Origin: Acanthochromis polyacanthus
Lineage: Eukaryota; Chordata; Actinopteri; Pomacentridae
Assembly: GCF_021347895.1 (NCBI RefSeq)
Contig: NC_067119.1
Span: 11,420,534 to 11,484,533 of the forward strand
Direction of reading: 5' to 3'
Length of the DNA: 64,000 nt
Below, in pieces: positions 1 through 58,000 of the stretch (positions are counted from its first letter, which is position 1; the number at the start of each line of letters is the position of its first letter). The translations under genes and the position numbers were made by a program. The notes below the pieces were generated by a model that saw only the letters and a list, made by a program, of their open reading frames with translations, was not told where the DNA came from and did not search any database.

Positions 1-632
1 AACAAAAAGTGTATCCCACACTCACAGAACCTGATACACTTTGGTGTGTGGTTTCACACAGCCGTAACCTCCTCCCTCCGGACGGTGTTATAGGCTTAAA
101 GACAGACTAAAATAATCCCAAGCTCTTCCTACAAAACTGCCTTTAAATTATCCCTCCATCCACTCTCCTTTGAGGTGGTGGAGACATGCCAGTGCAGCCG
201 GCAGCAGGGAGCTGGGGAAAAAGGGACTGAAATCAATGAGAAAAAACAGAGGGCTTTGAAGACTCCCAGCAAGATAAAACAAACATTTTTTTAGTTGGAT
301 TGTTCATAAAAAAAAAAAAGTGTTTCCCTGAAGTTTGTAACTGTATTTATACAGGGAAACCTCACTAATTACTCCTGCAATTTCTCCAGCCATGGCTAAC
401 ATCACTTTATCCAAACACATACACTCACAGAAACTACAGTCTGTTACATTAACAGGTCCAGAAGCAGATGGGAAGTTTGCTCAAGGGCGTCTCGGCAATA
501 GTTTTATACTTTTAAACACTCCTTATTATGATTTCTACCGTCCCTTCTTGGAGTCAAACCTGCTACTTCCTTATAAACCCGATAGTGATCTCTCGACCCT
601 GTTGTCAGTGTAGATCTCTTAGTCAACCTTAC
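1..632. other. aacs intron 13 (partial)
   Basis: Intronic DNA downstream of the donor at 632-631. AT-rich with short A and T runs. I see no exon, RNA gene or recognisable transposon in it. Confidence 0.8.
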
Positions 633-43130
<42,498 letters not shown>

Positions 43131-43339
43131 CTTTGCTGCCTCCTCGTTTTTGTTTTGTTTTTATTGTTTTGTTTTTTCAGACACCAGTTAGCTCGAGTCC
43201 CGCAGCGCTGTTCAGAAACTGACTGCTCCTGCTGCTGGTAGATTAAACCCACAGGAGAGCTGCTTAGTGTGAGTGGCTGTGGGCTGGAAGTGCTCGACAG
43301 CTAGCAGCAGGACTCACTGTCAAAGGCAAAGCGTGGGGC

Positions 43340-43410
43340 AGCGGAGGAAAAGTGACAGGCCCCGCCCCGACGTCATGACGCAACACGGCCGGTTTCGTTC
43401 AAGAGCGACA
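43340..43410 (-). promoter_or_regulatory. Candidate aacs core promoter: GC box and CRE-like site
   Basis: About 230 bp upstream of the AACS ATG is GCCCCGCCCC (43359-43368), a consensus Sp1 GC box, immediately next to GACGTCAT (43369-43376), a CRE/ATF-like site, and TGACGCAA. CpG density is locally raised. No TATA box is evident. The transcription start is inferred, not seen. Confidence 0.5.
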
Positions 43411-43760
43411 GCGTCCTGGACTGTTACACACAAGGACAGTTCCGCAAGAGGCATCTAACAAAGGGACAGAAGGGTCCCAAATATATTAATCATTTTAGTG
43501 ATATATAATTAAACGATTGTATTGATAGTGAAACTATCTCTCAGTTAATCATCTACAATGCTCACATCAATATTTCTATTTGTAATCTTAATCTTATTTA
43601 TGGTATTTGATAAATGTAGTATAGCCAGAAGATTAATCATCTACAAAGTCTAATATCAACATGTTTATTTGTAGTCTGAATCCTACACATAGACTGTATA
43701 CAGTCTATGATCTTATATATGGAATTAGGTGAATATTTTAGAACATAAAGCACATAACAG

Positions 43761-43823
43761 ATTATTATTATTATTATCATCATTATTGTTGTTGTTGTTG
43801 TTGTTAGCAGTAGTAGTAGTAGT
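43761..43823. repeat. Compound trinucleotide microsatellite (ATT/TTG/TAG)
   Basis: Consecutive runs of ATT, TTG and TAG triplets upstream of aacs. Confidence 0.85.
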
Positions 43824-44029
43824 CATATTAATAATAATATTAATAAGAATGATCCCTGCACTATTCCCTTATGAACTTCCTGCTGTGCTGCTACTGCCAA
43901 ATGCGGCTGTATTTATATAGGTTTTTATTAGTTTTTATCTAGATTTTTATCAATTTCTTGGGCCAACAGGTCACCATTTCTCTCATTTATTTGATTAGTA
44001 TTATTGTTTGACTAGAGCCAAGACCTGAG

Positions 44030-44030
<1 letters not shown>

Positions 44031-44085
<55 letters not shown>
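44031..44085. repeat. (TCTA)n tetranucleotide microsatellite
   Basis: 55 bases of pure TCTA, nearly 14 units. Confidence 0.97.
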
Positions 44086-44482
44086 GATAATTTATATAGA
44101 AAGAACTTGCATGAATAAAATGTTTTTGTAGTTAAAGTATATTGTACTGCTGAATCTGGGTCCATAATTTCGTTCGTATATTATAAATTTAACACATGAA
44201 AATAAATTAAAACGAATGTGCCAAAACTATTAGAAAAATGAATGTATTAGAACATACAGGGGAGAATAATAATAAAGTGTGAAAGTTTCCAAGACCTCTT
44301 CTTTTGAAATATGCCTCTCGAACTGATTTATCATGCTGATTGTTTCTGTTTAACATCAGTATCAAATATCCACATCAAACAGAAATGTATTAACTAAAGG
44401 TAAGATCAGATGATTTTTTTTCCTTTTAACCCAGGCCCTAAAACTGCAAGTTGCATATAGTAGAGATCTTGAACGTCTACCA

Positions 44483-44745
44483 CACGTGGACGCGCAATAC
44501 AAATTCTACAGTCCAGACCCTCGTGCACGCGGGAAACTTCCCCGTCAAAATGCAGGATTGTGATTGGTCCTCACCTCTCTGGCTCCACATCAGCCGACAG
44601 ATCAGTCTATGAAAGAGGCGGGGGCGCTGACGTTGGACTGGCGTGTCATTTGTCCAATCAGATGCTGGCTTTTGGGGGCTTCAGTGGAGGCATTCTGTCC
44701 AATGAGAAAGGAAGAAAGTCGGAGTGTTGTAGAGGTGTGCCCAAT
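44483..44745. promoter_or_regulatory. Promoter-like block with four CCAAT boxes
   Basis: Within 263 bp there is an E-box CACGTG (44483-44488), an E2F-like GCGGGAAA (44529-44536), a reverse CCAAT box (ATTGG 44563-44567), a GC-rich GGCGGGGGCG (44617-44626) and three forward CCAAT boxes (44654, 44699, 44741) spaced 45 and 42 bp. It is 1.4 kb upstream of the AACS ATG and 4.1 kb from the GAK ATG. It could be an alternative or main aacs promoter (NF-Y and Sp1 are the usual SREBP partners), or belong to an unseen transcript. Confidence 0.5.
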
Positions 44746-44939
44746 CAGTGAGACCAAAGAACGACCCTCCTTATTGTCTGCTGGTGTCACACCAGTTTTG
44801 ATTAACAGATACAAACACTGTTGTGTGTAGTTTGCATTTCTGGATGCCCCATATCTGGGATTTCGCATTATGGTTGTATAGAAAAGTGCCAAACAAATAT
44901 GTCAGATGAAGTTCTTCATGCATTTAACTTTAAGAGATT

Positions 44940-46410
44940 TTATTTTCAGCTACAGGTAAAGTGAACAACATTCATGATCTTGTTGCAATGGTAACTGTTG
45001 ATGTACACTTTGTTCTGTTAAAGAATGTGTGGCTTCTGGCTGCTTTGACGTGCTCTTGTACTCAGTCGTGGCCCAAAAATAACATAAATAACACCAATAG
45101 AGTTTATATTTACAAAAAGAAATTTTCCAAACTCACAATTATGAACAGATGCATCATCATTTTATTTACCTTCTGGAGTTTATTAATATTAACAAAAAGC
45201 AAAGTCTTTCCAACACTATGTCACGGTCAAAAACAATAGACCCCCTGTGTGGGCCACACCTGTGTCAATTTGTGTGGCCTTTAAATACGCAGGTAACTGG
45301 GTCACAGCATCACTTACTGGTTGCCGACTGAAATGGCTCCAATAGTACCTATATCAAGATATTAAACAGCAACTCAGTAGTCATTTCTTGAAGGTGAGGT
45401 GTTGGATGCAGGAAAAAGGGGCAGCCACAATCTCAGCTACTCAATCAGGGCCAAACTGTGGTGACTTGATGACTGGGATCACATCACCTTTGAAACAAGA
45501 AGTCTTGTGAAGTGTTGCTGCTATGGAGTGCCAAAAATACCAAAAATGATCCAAAGCAGGACAACCAGTTAACTAGCAGCAGGTTCATGAGCGTCCAAAC
45601 CTCAGTGATGTGCACCACAGGGGATGGAGGTTGGCACATGAGGTCCATTTTTGTAGAAGAGCTACTGTCGGACAAATAACTGAAAAGCTTAATGCTGACT
45701 ATGGTAGAAAGCTGCCAGAACACACATTGCATCATAGCTCACTGAGTGTGTAGTTACGTAGAGGCAGAGCAAACAGAATGAACATGCTGAACCCTGTCAG
45801 CCACTGAAATCATCTATAAATGGGCAGATTAGTGTCACAACTGGATCATGATGCAGTGAAAGAAGGTGGCCTGGTCTGATGAATCAAATTTTCTTTTACG
45901 TCATGTGAGCAGCAGGTCCACATGATTAACTTATCTGGGGAAGAGCTGTCAATTATGCTAGTACACCTTAAGTCCCATCATGTGGATGTTACACTGACAT
46001 GTGCCGGCAGCTACTTAAGCATTGCTACAGACCACATACATGCCTGCCTGAGAATGGTGTTTCCTGATGGTAGCTGCCTCTTTCAACAGGATAATGCTCC
46101 CTGCCACATTTGCCAAAACCATTTAGGAATGAGTTCAGTGTGTTAATTTGTCCTCCAAATTCCCCAGATGTCAATCCAATTGAGCGTCTATAGAATGTGT
46201 TTGAAAAACAAATCAGATCCATGAAGGCTTCACCTTAAAACTGGGACTTACAGGACCTTCTGCTAACACATTTATGAACGGTACCACAGGACACCTTCAG
46301 ATTTCAGTTTTGTAAAGTCATGCCTCCATGAGTTAGAGCTGTTTTGGCAGCATGAGGAGAACCCAGACAATATTGAACAGGTGGCTTTACTGCTGTAGCT
46401 TTCAGTTTCT
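44940..46410 (+). mobile_element. Decayed, near full-length Tc1-like transposon
   Basis: Plus-strand pieces in order include GTGGCCTGGTCTGATGAATC (45866-45885), a MVFPDGSCLFQQDNAPCH core (near 46052-46105) and NSPDVNPIERL (near 46155-46190), closing with a VRAVLAA-like end and ACCCAGACAATATTGAACAG. The left portion shares GTAAAGTGAACAACATTCAT with the copy at 36025. Stops and frameshifts are frequent. This is the longest of three copies of the family here. The boundaries are approximate because the terminal repeats have eroded. Confidence 0.82.
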
Positions 46411-48650
<2,240 letters not shown>

Positions 48651-48654
48651 ACAT

Positions 48655-48891
48655 CACATGACTGAATTGTGTCTTGGCGTCATCACCCTTCGCGGAAGTC
48701 GGTGACTGATGATGGTGGCCTCGTCAGTTTAACAGCAGGAAGAGGATGTTTGCTTATACTGAAAGAATAATATCACCCAATCACAAGTCTTTATAACAGA
48801 GAAAACCACCAAAGTTTTTTCTACTGAGACCCGCGGAGGGGATCTGTCTACCGCTCGGCCTCTGTGAGCCTGAACTAGGGTGCCGGACAAC
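48655..48891 (+). promoter_or_regulatory. Candidate gak promoter and 5' UTR
   Basis: Contains GCGGAAGT (48692-48699, ETS-type) followed by GATGGTGGCC (48711-48720), which resembles a YY1 site, and no TATA box. Sequence becomes GC-rich from 48830 to the start codon. This TATA-less, ETS-bearing arrangement suits a housekeeping gene. The exact transcription start cannot be seen. Confidence 0.5.
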
Positions 48892-49033
48892 ATGTCCCTG
48901 TTCCAGTCGGCACTGGATTTTCTAGCCGGGCCCGGCTCGTCCGGAGCGGCCAGCCGGGACCAGAATGACTTCGTCGGACAAATTGTTGAGCTCGGTGACA
49001 TGAAACTGAGGATCAAGAGGGTGATTGCGGAAG
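48892..49033 (+). CDS. gak: gak coding exon 1 (residues 1-47 plus one base)
   Basis: Encodes MSLFQSALDFLAGPGSSGAA then DFVGQIVELGDMKLRIKRVI and AE. The context AACATG is favourable for initiation. Donor GTGAGA, phase 1. Confidence 0.97.
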
Positions 49034-52000
49034 GTGAGACTGGCGATCGCGACGAATTATGCTGGTCACGTCTTGTACGGCTAGACATGCTAGTTAGCTA
49101 AAATAGCTAACAGGCTAGCAGTATCTCCATTGGTTGTCAATGGCAATAACGTTAGCAAGTGCAGAGCTATGAGTCACCATGTAAACACCAGTTGATAATT
49201 GGATTTCGAGGGTGTCTAATAAACGATAAATAGATTTCCAGATGTGTGAAGAAGAAGAATAGACAACTGTAGCTTGTCTTATACGTAATAATCTCATGTC
49301 TGCTGCTGCTTTAAGTCACAGTGAGCTGCATAGGTGGCTGCATTTTACTCGTCTACCCAACCCATAGTTTGCTGCATACCTCAAACCTCATAATCTGACT
49401 TGGAGGCACATTTGGCTCAAAGAGCAAGATCGTAATAGAGGAGGTGGTAAAGCATGCTGTGGAGGCTTGAATATATTTGTGATGACAGTATTGTTGCCTC
49501 TTACTTAACAGGATAGGTTAACACTTTATCCTAATGTTATGCATACAAACAGCCTTTTGTAAAGCTTGTTTCCTGTGACATCCAAGGAAAGATTGTTTGA
49601 GTGCAAGTGTTGTTTCCAACCTGATTCATTCGTTTTATCTTCTTATCTTAAGTGTTTCTGGTTAGGACTGCATTGTAATATAAATGAACACCACAGGATT
49701 TATGTGATCATGAAGCTTTTTCAAGAGAAATGACTTTTCCCCATTTGATCCCAAGTAGATCAGCATCAGTCTAAGATGTCGCACCATGACTTTGGTTACA
49801 GGGCATGTGTAAACCTGCTGATCAGGTTGCTGTTCTGTGGCAGAAAAACTCGGATTTTTTCCCTCTATGCAAAGTGTCAAACAATCTTGCTATTATTCAT
49901 GGTTACCTACTTGCTGGAGTAACTGGAAAGAAGAAAAGATAAATGTTTGATCTTTATTTTTGGTGGGCTCTGATAAAAACACAGATTAAATCAGGTTTAA
50001 CCACAAATTGTGATTAAAGTGAACATAACTATCTCTAACAAGAAGTAGTGGTTAAATCTGTGGTTTACCAAGTACTTCAGCGTTCGCTGTCAACACAGTT
50101 TTCAGCATGGTCAGATCAGATTTCATTCATGGTTTTATTTTAGTGGTTCAGTTTCACATCTGCTCCATTTGGATGTCGTATATTATCTTCAGAAATCCTT
50201 CAAGTGACATATCAGTAGGTTAAATAACATATTTTGTCAAATTCTTATTTATTATTCACTTTTAACAACTCTAAGACAATGTTGGCCATTGCTGCACTCA
50301 TTTTAGACCACGACTCACAGCTTACGGGTTGTTTTTTGGGGAATGTAGTTGGTGACGAAAACACAGACTGACATTGAATAAGTTGGCAAGTCTCAGTGCA
50401 GTGTGCACCGTTCAATGTGACCCAACTTCATCTACCTTATGGGGAAATTGCTGACTGATTCTGACAGATTGCTGCATCACCCTAAGTGTTAGCAGTTGGT
50501 TTTTTTATAGAAACAGTTTTTCCTCTGTAATTGAAAATGCCCTTGACTGTGTCCTCTTTCCTCAACACTTGCTCTCAGTTATTCAGTCCCAACTGCATTG
50601 GAGCAGAAAGCAAAGCCTCTTTTAGATGTAGTTATGCATGTGGTATAAAAAAAAGTTACAGCATGTTGTAAAATGATCACAAATAACCCACTAATGGCCA
50701 TCTAATGGTTGGCAGTCTTGCTTTATAAATGAACAATTAACTGATTGTTAAAGTTGCTGTGGATTAATTTTATATAGATGTACTTTCAGCTCATTGTTTT
50801 GCTCTCAGATCATCGGTATAATCACAGTTTTGGGATTGCACTTCCTCGTATGCGATAGCTGGCCTAACAGAATGCTCTCATAATCAAAGCAGATGTCAAA
50901 GGTGGAGATCGTTTTACACTAAAACTCTGTCCTTTTCAAACCCCCGTCCTGCTGTGTGAAAGGTGTCTTTGTTGTGTTCCTTCACCAGGATCTTTGGTGA
51001 GAGAATACAGTGGATGGCTGTTACTAGATGGTTCTGTTTTTAGGGCTATCATTATTTTTTCTGTCCACTTTTACCAGCAGCATCTCTTTCATTATTTAAC
51101 ACAAGCTTCAGATTTTACCCAAGACAGATTGAATAATTTGGCATGTGATTAAAAAGGATTTTTATGCCTCTTTTCAGTATTTTTCTTGAAATGGGTTGAA
51201 AATTGGAGCAAAGAAAACTGAGCTATTCAGATTTCAGCCCCTATCTTTCTCAGCACAAAATGTAGGAAGACATGTGATCTCCACAGGGGCAGTATGCTTT
51301 CTCAGAATCACTGACATTACACATAAATCCTGCAATGACTAATGAATAATACACTGGTTTGATCGCTGGCTGTTCTGCTTTGTATTTGTAGTAAATTGAA
51401 GTCTTTAATCTGTGTAAGGCATGGGTTCAAAAATGCAATAAAACTGCAATAAAAGTGCTGTCCTTTAACGTTAAAAGGTGCACATGACTTTGAGATTGCT
51501 GGTTTCGATCCAAAACCAGACCAATAAACCAGGATTGGGGAAATTAAAACCACCGTACACACCTGAGTTAACCTGTGTTAAAGATCGCAATCTTAAACGT
51601 GTTCCTTCAACTTTTTGCAGCGTAACGCGAGGCTGGTAGTTGATTTACTCGTCTCTATGGTAACTCTGCCCTCTCCTTGTTTGGACTGTGGCTTGCTGAG
51701 TCCACTTGTGAGCGCAGACTTGGTGAAACTTGAGGAAACCAAAGTGTCTTGTCCACTAGTCACAGTGCTCTTCAAGCCTGGAAATTGAAAAATGAAGCTA
51801 ATACGAGACTGGAAATGTGACGTACTGTTGTGTATGCGACCTTAGACCCTCTGTTCAACATTTTTATATAAGACATTGAAATTTATCTGAATCTCGATTT
51901 GAGATTTTTTGCACTTAACATTCCCTGCATTGTATGAATACCGTCTATGTTGTGTTAATTTTAAGTAGGCTGGGCTTTATTGCGCTCCGATTTCTTCCAT

Positions 52001-55000
52001 GAAATACATTTTACTGAGGGCATTGTGATGCTCTGTGTGTGTTCATTTGCTAAAAACGTATGGATTTCTCTGGAGCACTCATCATGCCAGGCAAAAGTGA
52101 TTCTCCTCGCTCTCTGATAGAAGCCTCGTGAATGCAGCAGCACCGACCACATAATCAGCAGTTCAGGTTTCAGCCACACCTTAAATGAAAAGGTGGATAT
52201 TCAGCAAAGCTTAGCAGAAGCCTAAAGGTTAGAGAAGCAGGCCTGTGATAAAAGAGTTGCTTGTGTTGGGTTCATTTCTCAGCAGGGCCCTTAAGCCCCA
52301 ACGTCTCCACTTCTGAGTGGCCAACAGATAAGACTGTGGTCGGCTATAATATGGCTTCGTAGCTTGAATGTTTTTGGGTATTTGAAGCAGAGGATTGCTG
52401 TTGTGTTTAATGTTCTCTCTAGTCATGAGATCAAACTTAATAAATCCAGCATCCAGTGGAATGAAATGAGATGTATGGTGTGCTCAAATCAGCTGCTGGA
52501 CATGTGAATTTGTTTCTTTTAATCACTGTTCACAGTTTATGTCACAGCGCAGGAAAATATCTGTTCGTCATCACTGTAGCGCCATAATGTGGAGCAATAA
52601 AGCCGGAACGAATTCGACGTATAAATTAGACGTTGTTAAAAGATAATAGCCACATTAGATTGTATCACAGCACGTCCTGCTCTGAATCACACAAGTTATG
52701 CAATACACTGAATGTCGTTTACGACGCCCTAGTGACTCTTGTTTTTTTTTTGGTTTTTTTTTAAGGTGGATTTGCCTTTGTGTATGAAGCCCAGGACATG
52801 AGCAGCGGTAAAGACTATGCTCTCAAGGTAAGATAAATGTGCACCTGCTGAGAAAACTCTGCTAGCCAGTCAATAATGCACATCGATTTGTTAATTTGCT
52901 CCGTTGTTAGTTTGCATGAGAGTGCGTATGAAGGACACACTGAATCGGGAACATGAGCTTTATCCTCACTGATTCTACATTGCACAGCATGTACTTATCA
53001 TACATAAACTGCAGTAAATACTACATGTTATGAGTAAATATTAAAATACAGTATGCACTGTGCTACTCAGTACAGCTGCATTCGACCTGTCACGGTGTAA
53101 CACATTTTGGAAACATTTTGCCATTTTCCTGTTTTTACAGTATGCTATGGTTTGTTATTAAAAATGGCAAAAAATGTGAGTGTACCAACGTGGGCAGCTG
53201 CTTTCCCTGCTACTTTGTAAGTCATATTGCTCAAGAAGCAGTCTTTGACCATGTTGTTTCTTGGAGACCGACAAGGCTGTGTGGGCACCATCTGCTCCGT
53301 ACTTATTAATTCTGTCATCGTCGTGTGAATTTCCGTGCATTTCTCAAACAAATTTAACACCGGAGCTGCTGGATTTTCATAATTATTAATGAGAACATAT
53401 AACGCCAAGTGATGTTATAAATAATACTTGGAAACTGTGTATAATATTGTCAAAATCACTGACAGCATTATAGAGCAAAACCCAACAATCCTCCCCTTCA
53501 GAAAGTGCATGTTGACAGTGGGCAGAAAAAATCCCTTTCAGTATAAAAAAACCTCCGACAGATCCAGACTCAGGGTGGATCTGGCTTTGTGTCTCAATCA
53601 CTTGGTGTAAGAGGAGAGTGAGGAGAGAAAATATGAGCATTTAGAAACAACAAACATTGAATACTGGGGGGCAGCAAATGAGATGGATGCAGCTCTGGAG
53701 CCTCAGATAGCTTCAGGGAGAAAGATGACAAACTATGGGAGAGAAGACAGGAAGTTCATAACATACTGCCGTGTCATATTTAGCAAATGCATGGAGAATG
53801 GAGGAGCTCAGTGCATCATGGGAAGTTGCCCAGCAGCCTCGGCCTATAGCAGCATAACCGAAGGATGATTTAGAGTTACCCGAGGCAACGTAAATGTCAG
53901 AAAAAAGGAAAGAGTTTGGATAGTGTTTTCATGGATGTAATACTGCTGAAGCATGAATATTGTTTTGTTTCAAAGGTCAACAATTAACTGACTACGCTTC
54001 AGTGCAGTGCAAATAAATGATTAATGGAGAACTTAAATTGCCAAACCCAACATTTGATGATTCTCTAAATCAGCTTTTTTGTGTTCGCAGCAAATAGTGT
54101 TCATGGAATATGTTAGTTCAGGCTTCTTAGATGTGTTGCGTGAAATGTTTCTCTGCCACCTGATCACAGAACAGAAACCAACCAATGTTTGCTTTGTTTT
54201 GTTTCAGAGGCTGCTGTCCAATGAGGAGGAGAAGAACAAGGAAATCATCCAGGAAGTCTGCTTCATGGTATCCTCCATGATTTCCAATGAAAAGATGTTT
54301 GTGTTTCTCTTATGATCGTCGTAGAGCGTTTCTGGTTTTGCACACAGCGGGTGGTGACATGGGACAAAGCCAAGTTAAACTCATGACTTCATAAGGTTGT
54401 GGAATGCACTTCCAGTCATGTAGACTGTCATCATTAGAAGAGTTATAGTTTGTTTTATATACAGCATCACTCAATGCGCAGATGATGTGCAATACAGTAA
54501 CTAATATGCATTTACAGTGTTTAACATTGTGGACAGCAAACACAGGCTGTTCTGTGTTGTGTAGCTGTCATTTGTGAATCTTTTGAGGTGCTCAAGTATG
54601 TTTTTTGTTCGAGTGGGACTGATGAGCAGAAATGAATGATTCTGAAGGGGTTACAGGTGCTGATTTGTTTTTCAGTTTCTGCCAGGGTGACTAAGATTAT
54701 TTAAAGATAGTTTTGTGTATTTACGGGGCGAGACGCTGAAGCTCCTGCTAGATTTCAGTAGCTGTGGGAAGGTTTGTTTTATGGAGTTATGAGCTTGATA
54801 TGAAGGAAAACTTTTTTGTCCTGTTGAGCAATAGTTGCTTCATACTGTGCTGCACATTATGGGGCCTCAGACTTTGTGTTTTCCTGGTTCCACTGCAGGC
54901 AGAAATGTCAATGCACTCATTTTGATGATGACATTTCATACCTGTTTGAAGTTTTCTTCACTCAAATCTCACTGCTTGATTAATTAGCTAGAATTTTACA

Positions 55001-58000
55001 ATAGACTTGCACCTCTAGGACTTGCTTGGCTGGAAGTGGTTGGCAGATTTTCAGAAAGTAATCCAAATCCACTGGCTTTCATGCCAAGTGTTACACAAAT
55101 TCTCTGTTTGATTAGTTGGTTTCTAACTTGTAAAGCACCTGCTGGATTAGACGACTAAACTACCAAGCTACTGGTAAAGCCTACCAGAATCTGTGACTAG
55201 ACAGCGATTGGGACGATGATTTCTGAAATGACACATCTGAGGCCAGTCTTAACACCACTGTAGTGCCTTTTTTCCCCCTGTATGTTCCTTGACCTGCTGG
55301 TTTCACAGAAAAAGCTGTCAGGTCATCCGAATATGGTTCAGTTCTGCTCTGCTGCCTCCATCAGTAAGGAGGAGTCTGACACCGGACAGGCCGAGTTCCT
55401 GATCCTCACTGAGCTGTGTAAAGGTAAATACATGCAAATCGACACACTGAAGGACACTTTTCTGCATTTTTTCACTCCTTTCCCTGTCCATTTCTTCAGC
55501 ACTGAATCAGCGCTTGCTCATTCAAACCTAAGTGCGGTAAATCAGGCGTGCTGCTGGCGTTTCTCAGTAACTTTAACCGAAGGCATTTGTGACGAAAGGC
55601 TTCCTGTCTGTGGTGTTTCTTCTTCCTTCTCTACTTCCTTTCCGCTCAGTTACGACAGACTTTGTTTTTATTCAGCAGTTTTTCAGCGTTCTTAGCAAAT
55701 AACTTATTACTCATCGCGTAAAATTGCATATTTCTATTATTCTAGCATTAATAAGATGTTTGTAAAGATGCAAGACTCCACCTTCTATCTTCAGGCTTTC
55801 ATTCATTCATCTGTGTGTGTCTCTTGCGCCTCAGGTCAGCTGGTGGAGTTCATAAAGCGGGTCGAGCAGAGGGCTCTGCTGTCATGTGACACCGTGCTGA
55901 AAATCTTCTACCAGGCGTGTCGCGCCGTGCAGCACATGCACAAACAGAAGCCTCCAATCATACACAGAGACCTCAAGGTTGGTCTGTTACTGGCGATATA
56001 GAGAATTTAACACCAAAGCACTGCTCACTGATCAAAATCCATGAATGAATGATAGAATTCTTTTGGGTCTTGTGCTGCTACTTCACTTTAAATAACTGGT
56101 GAATTAATCACTTGCTATCTTGCCGCTGACTTGATGTGTTGCAGATTGAGAACCTCTTGATTAGTAACCAGGGCACCATCAAGCTGTGTGACTTTGGCAG
56201 CTCCACCACAGTGTCACATTACCCCGACTACAGCTGGTCGGCACAGAAGAGGTCCATGGTGGAGGATGAGGTCTGAGCTCAAACACGCACACTCAAACAT
56301 CAGTTAAGGTTGATCTCAAAAGGGCCCTCAGTCATGTGATTCACTGATTATTAATGCCATTTTTTCTTGCATCCTGCAATATTGCAATCATCTAAGCAAT
56401 TTTTACTCATTCCAAGCTAAAAATATTAATTGGTGAATCTATTATAGACGTTTAGTCATCAAATCAGAAGTCACAGTGGATCAGTGGTGATATTTACATC
56501 ATGGTGTTGGGCAGGAACCAGAAACCTCTGATTGGATTAACAGTGAGGCGTCCAGGAAGGACTGATCATTCAGGTTAATTATATTCATACCATAACCAAA
56601 CACTCAGGAGCTTTGCCACAGATGACCTCAGTGTTCAGGACACCAGAGATCCTGGTTTCTAAATCTAATAACAAGGGCTGGGCCGAATAGTGGTTTCTGG
56701 CCTCCGAATATTCGGACCCTATTAAAGACGAATATCCAGATATTCATTCCGCCCCGTAACGTCCGACCGGGGGGGATATTCGGGATATTCGGGTCCAGCC
56801 CTACTAATAACCTACATGTCCATCAGGAACATGATGTCAGGCTAGTAGCACAAAATAGACACTGGAGGGAAGAGCTTTTTACAAAAGAGTAAAACTGTTG
56901 TTATATTTTCGTCTGGATACTTGACTTGGTGTTTTCTTTTTCTCCGTAGATCACAAGGAACACCACTCCGGCGTACCGAACGCCAGAGATGATCGATCTC
57001 TACTCCAACTTTCCAATCAACGAGAAGCAAGACATCTGGGTCAGAGCATTGACATTTTCAGACATTAGGTCATTTTGACATGTTTTGCGCACATTTTTAT
57101 AAAAATGACTGTATCTGCTCTCTCTCCCACAGGCCCTGGGATGCATCCTCTACCTGTTGTGTTTTAAGCAGCATCCATTCGAGGATGGCGCCAAGTTGCA
57201 AATCGTCAACGGGAAATACGCCATCCCTCAGAACGATGTCAAGTACACTGTGTATCACGAGCTCATACGTGCGTACCGCAACCTGTCTGTGCTCGTTTCT
57301 TCATGTCAGCCTATTGATTCATCGGAACATTTCACTGAGGGATCGCCTCATAGTACGACTCCGTAGACACAGTCGTTATGCTGCCTTTGCTGGTTCCCAC
57401 TGAACCAAACAAGCTGCTGTAAAATGAGAGGCATACCACAACAGAGCCGCCTCTCTCTTTCACACAGATGTCGTTTTCATACCTTAAACACGGAACAGCA
57501 AGGTAGAATAAAGGCGCAACAGTCCGGCTATGAAAAAGCAGAGTGAAAGAGTCTTTGAATCCCTTTATCTGCTACATTTATGCCACAGTTGTCACCCAAA
57601 TTTGCTTATCACCTTTACCAGCCTGCCATGTTTAGAATGGCACCACTAAACACAGCATTCCCATGAAAAAATTCCTGAAGTGGGCCAGTCAAGTTAAACA
57701 GCTCCACCTGGTGGACAAGACTAACCTGCTCATTTATTGCAAAGATTGACAGGAAGTGACACACATGTACAAAGCGATCCAGTTTGACTTGTTTCTATTT
57801 GTCAGTCTTTACTGTTGAGCATGTGATTTTGGATTTGTTCTACAATTTCATTTTTCTTACAAATTACATTTATATTGAAATTGCCTTCTCCATTTCCATC
57901 ACTACTTTTCTCTCTTTGCGATATATCCGTGTCTCTAACACACCTCTTCTCCTCTTCCTCCTTCTCTTCAGGTTCCATGCTGAAGGTGAACCCAGAGGAG

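Larger units (their letters stand above)
52828..56144. other. gak introns 2 to 5
   Basis: Introns 52828-54207, 54268-55308, 55424-55834 and 55978-56144. Apart from a repeat fragment near 53760-53910 nothing is recognisable. Confidence 0.7.
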
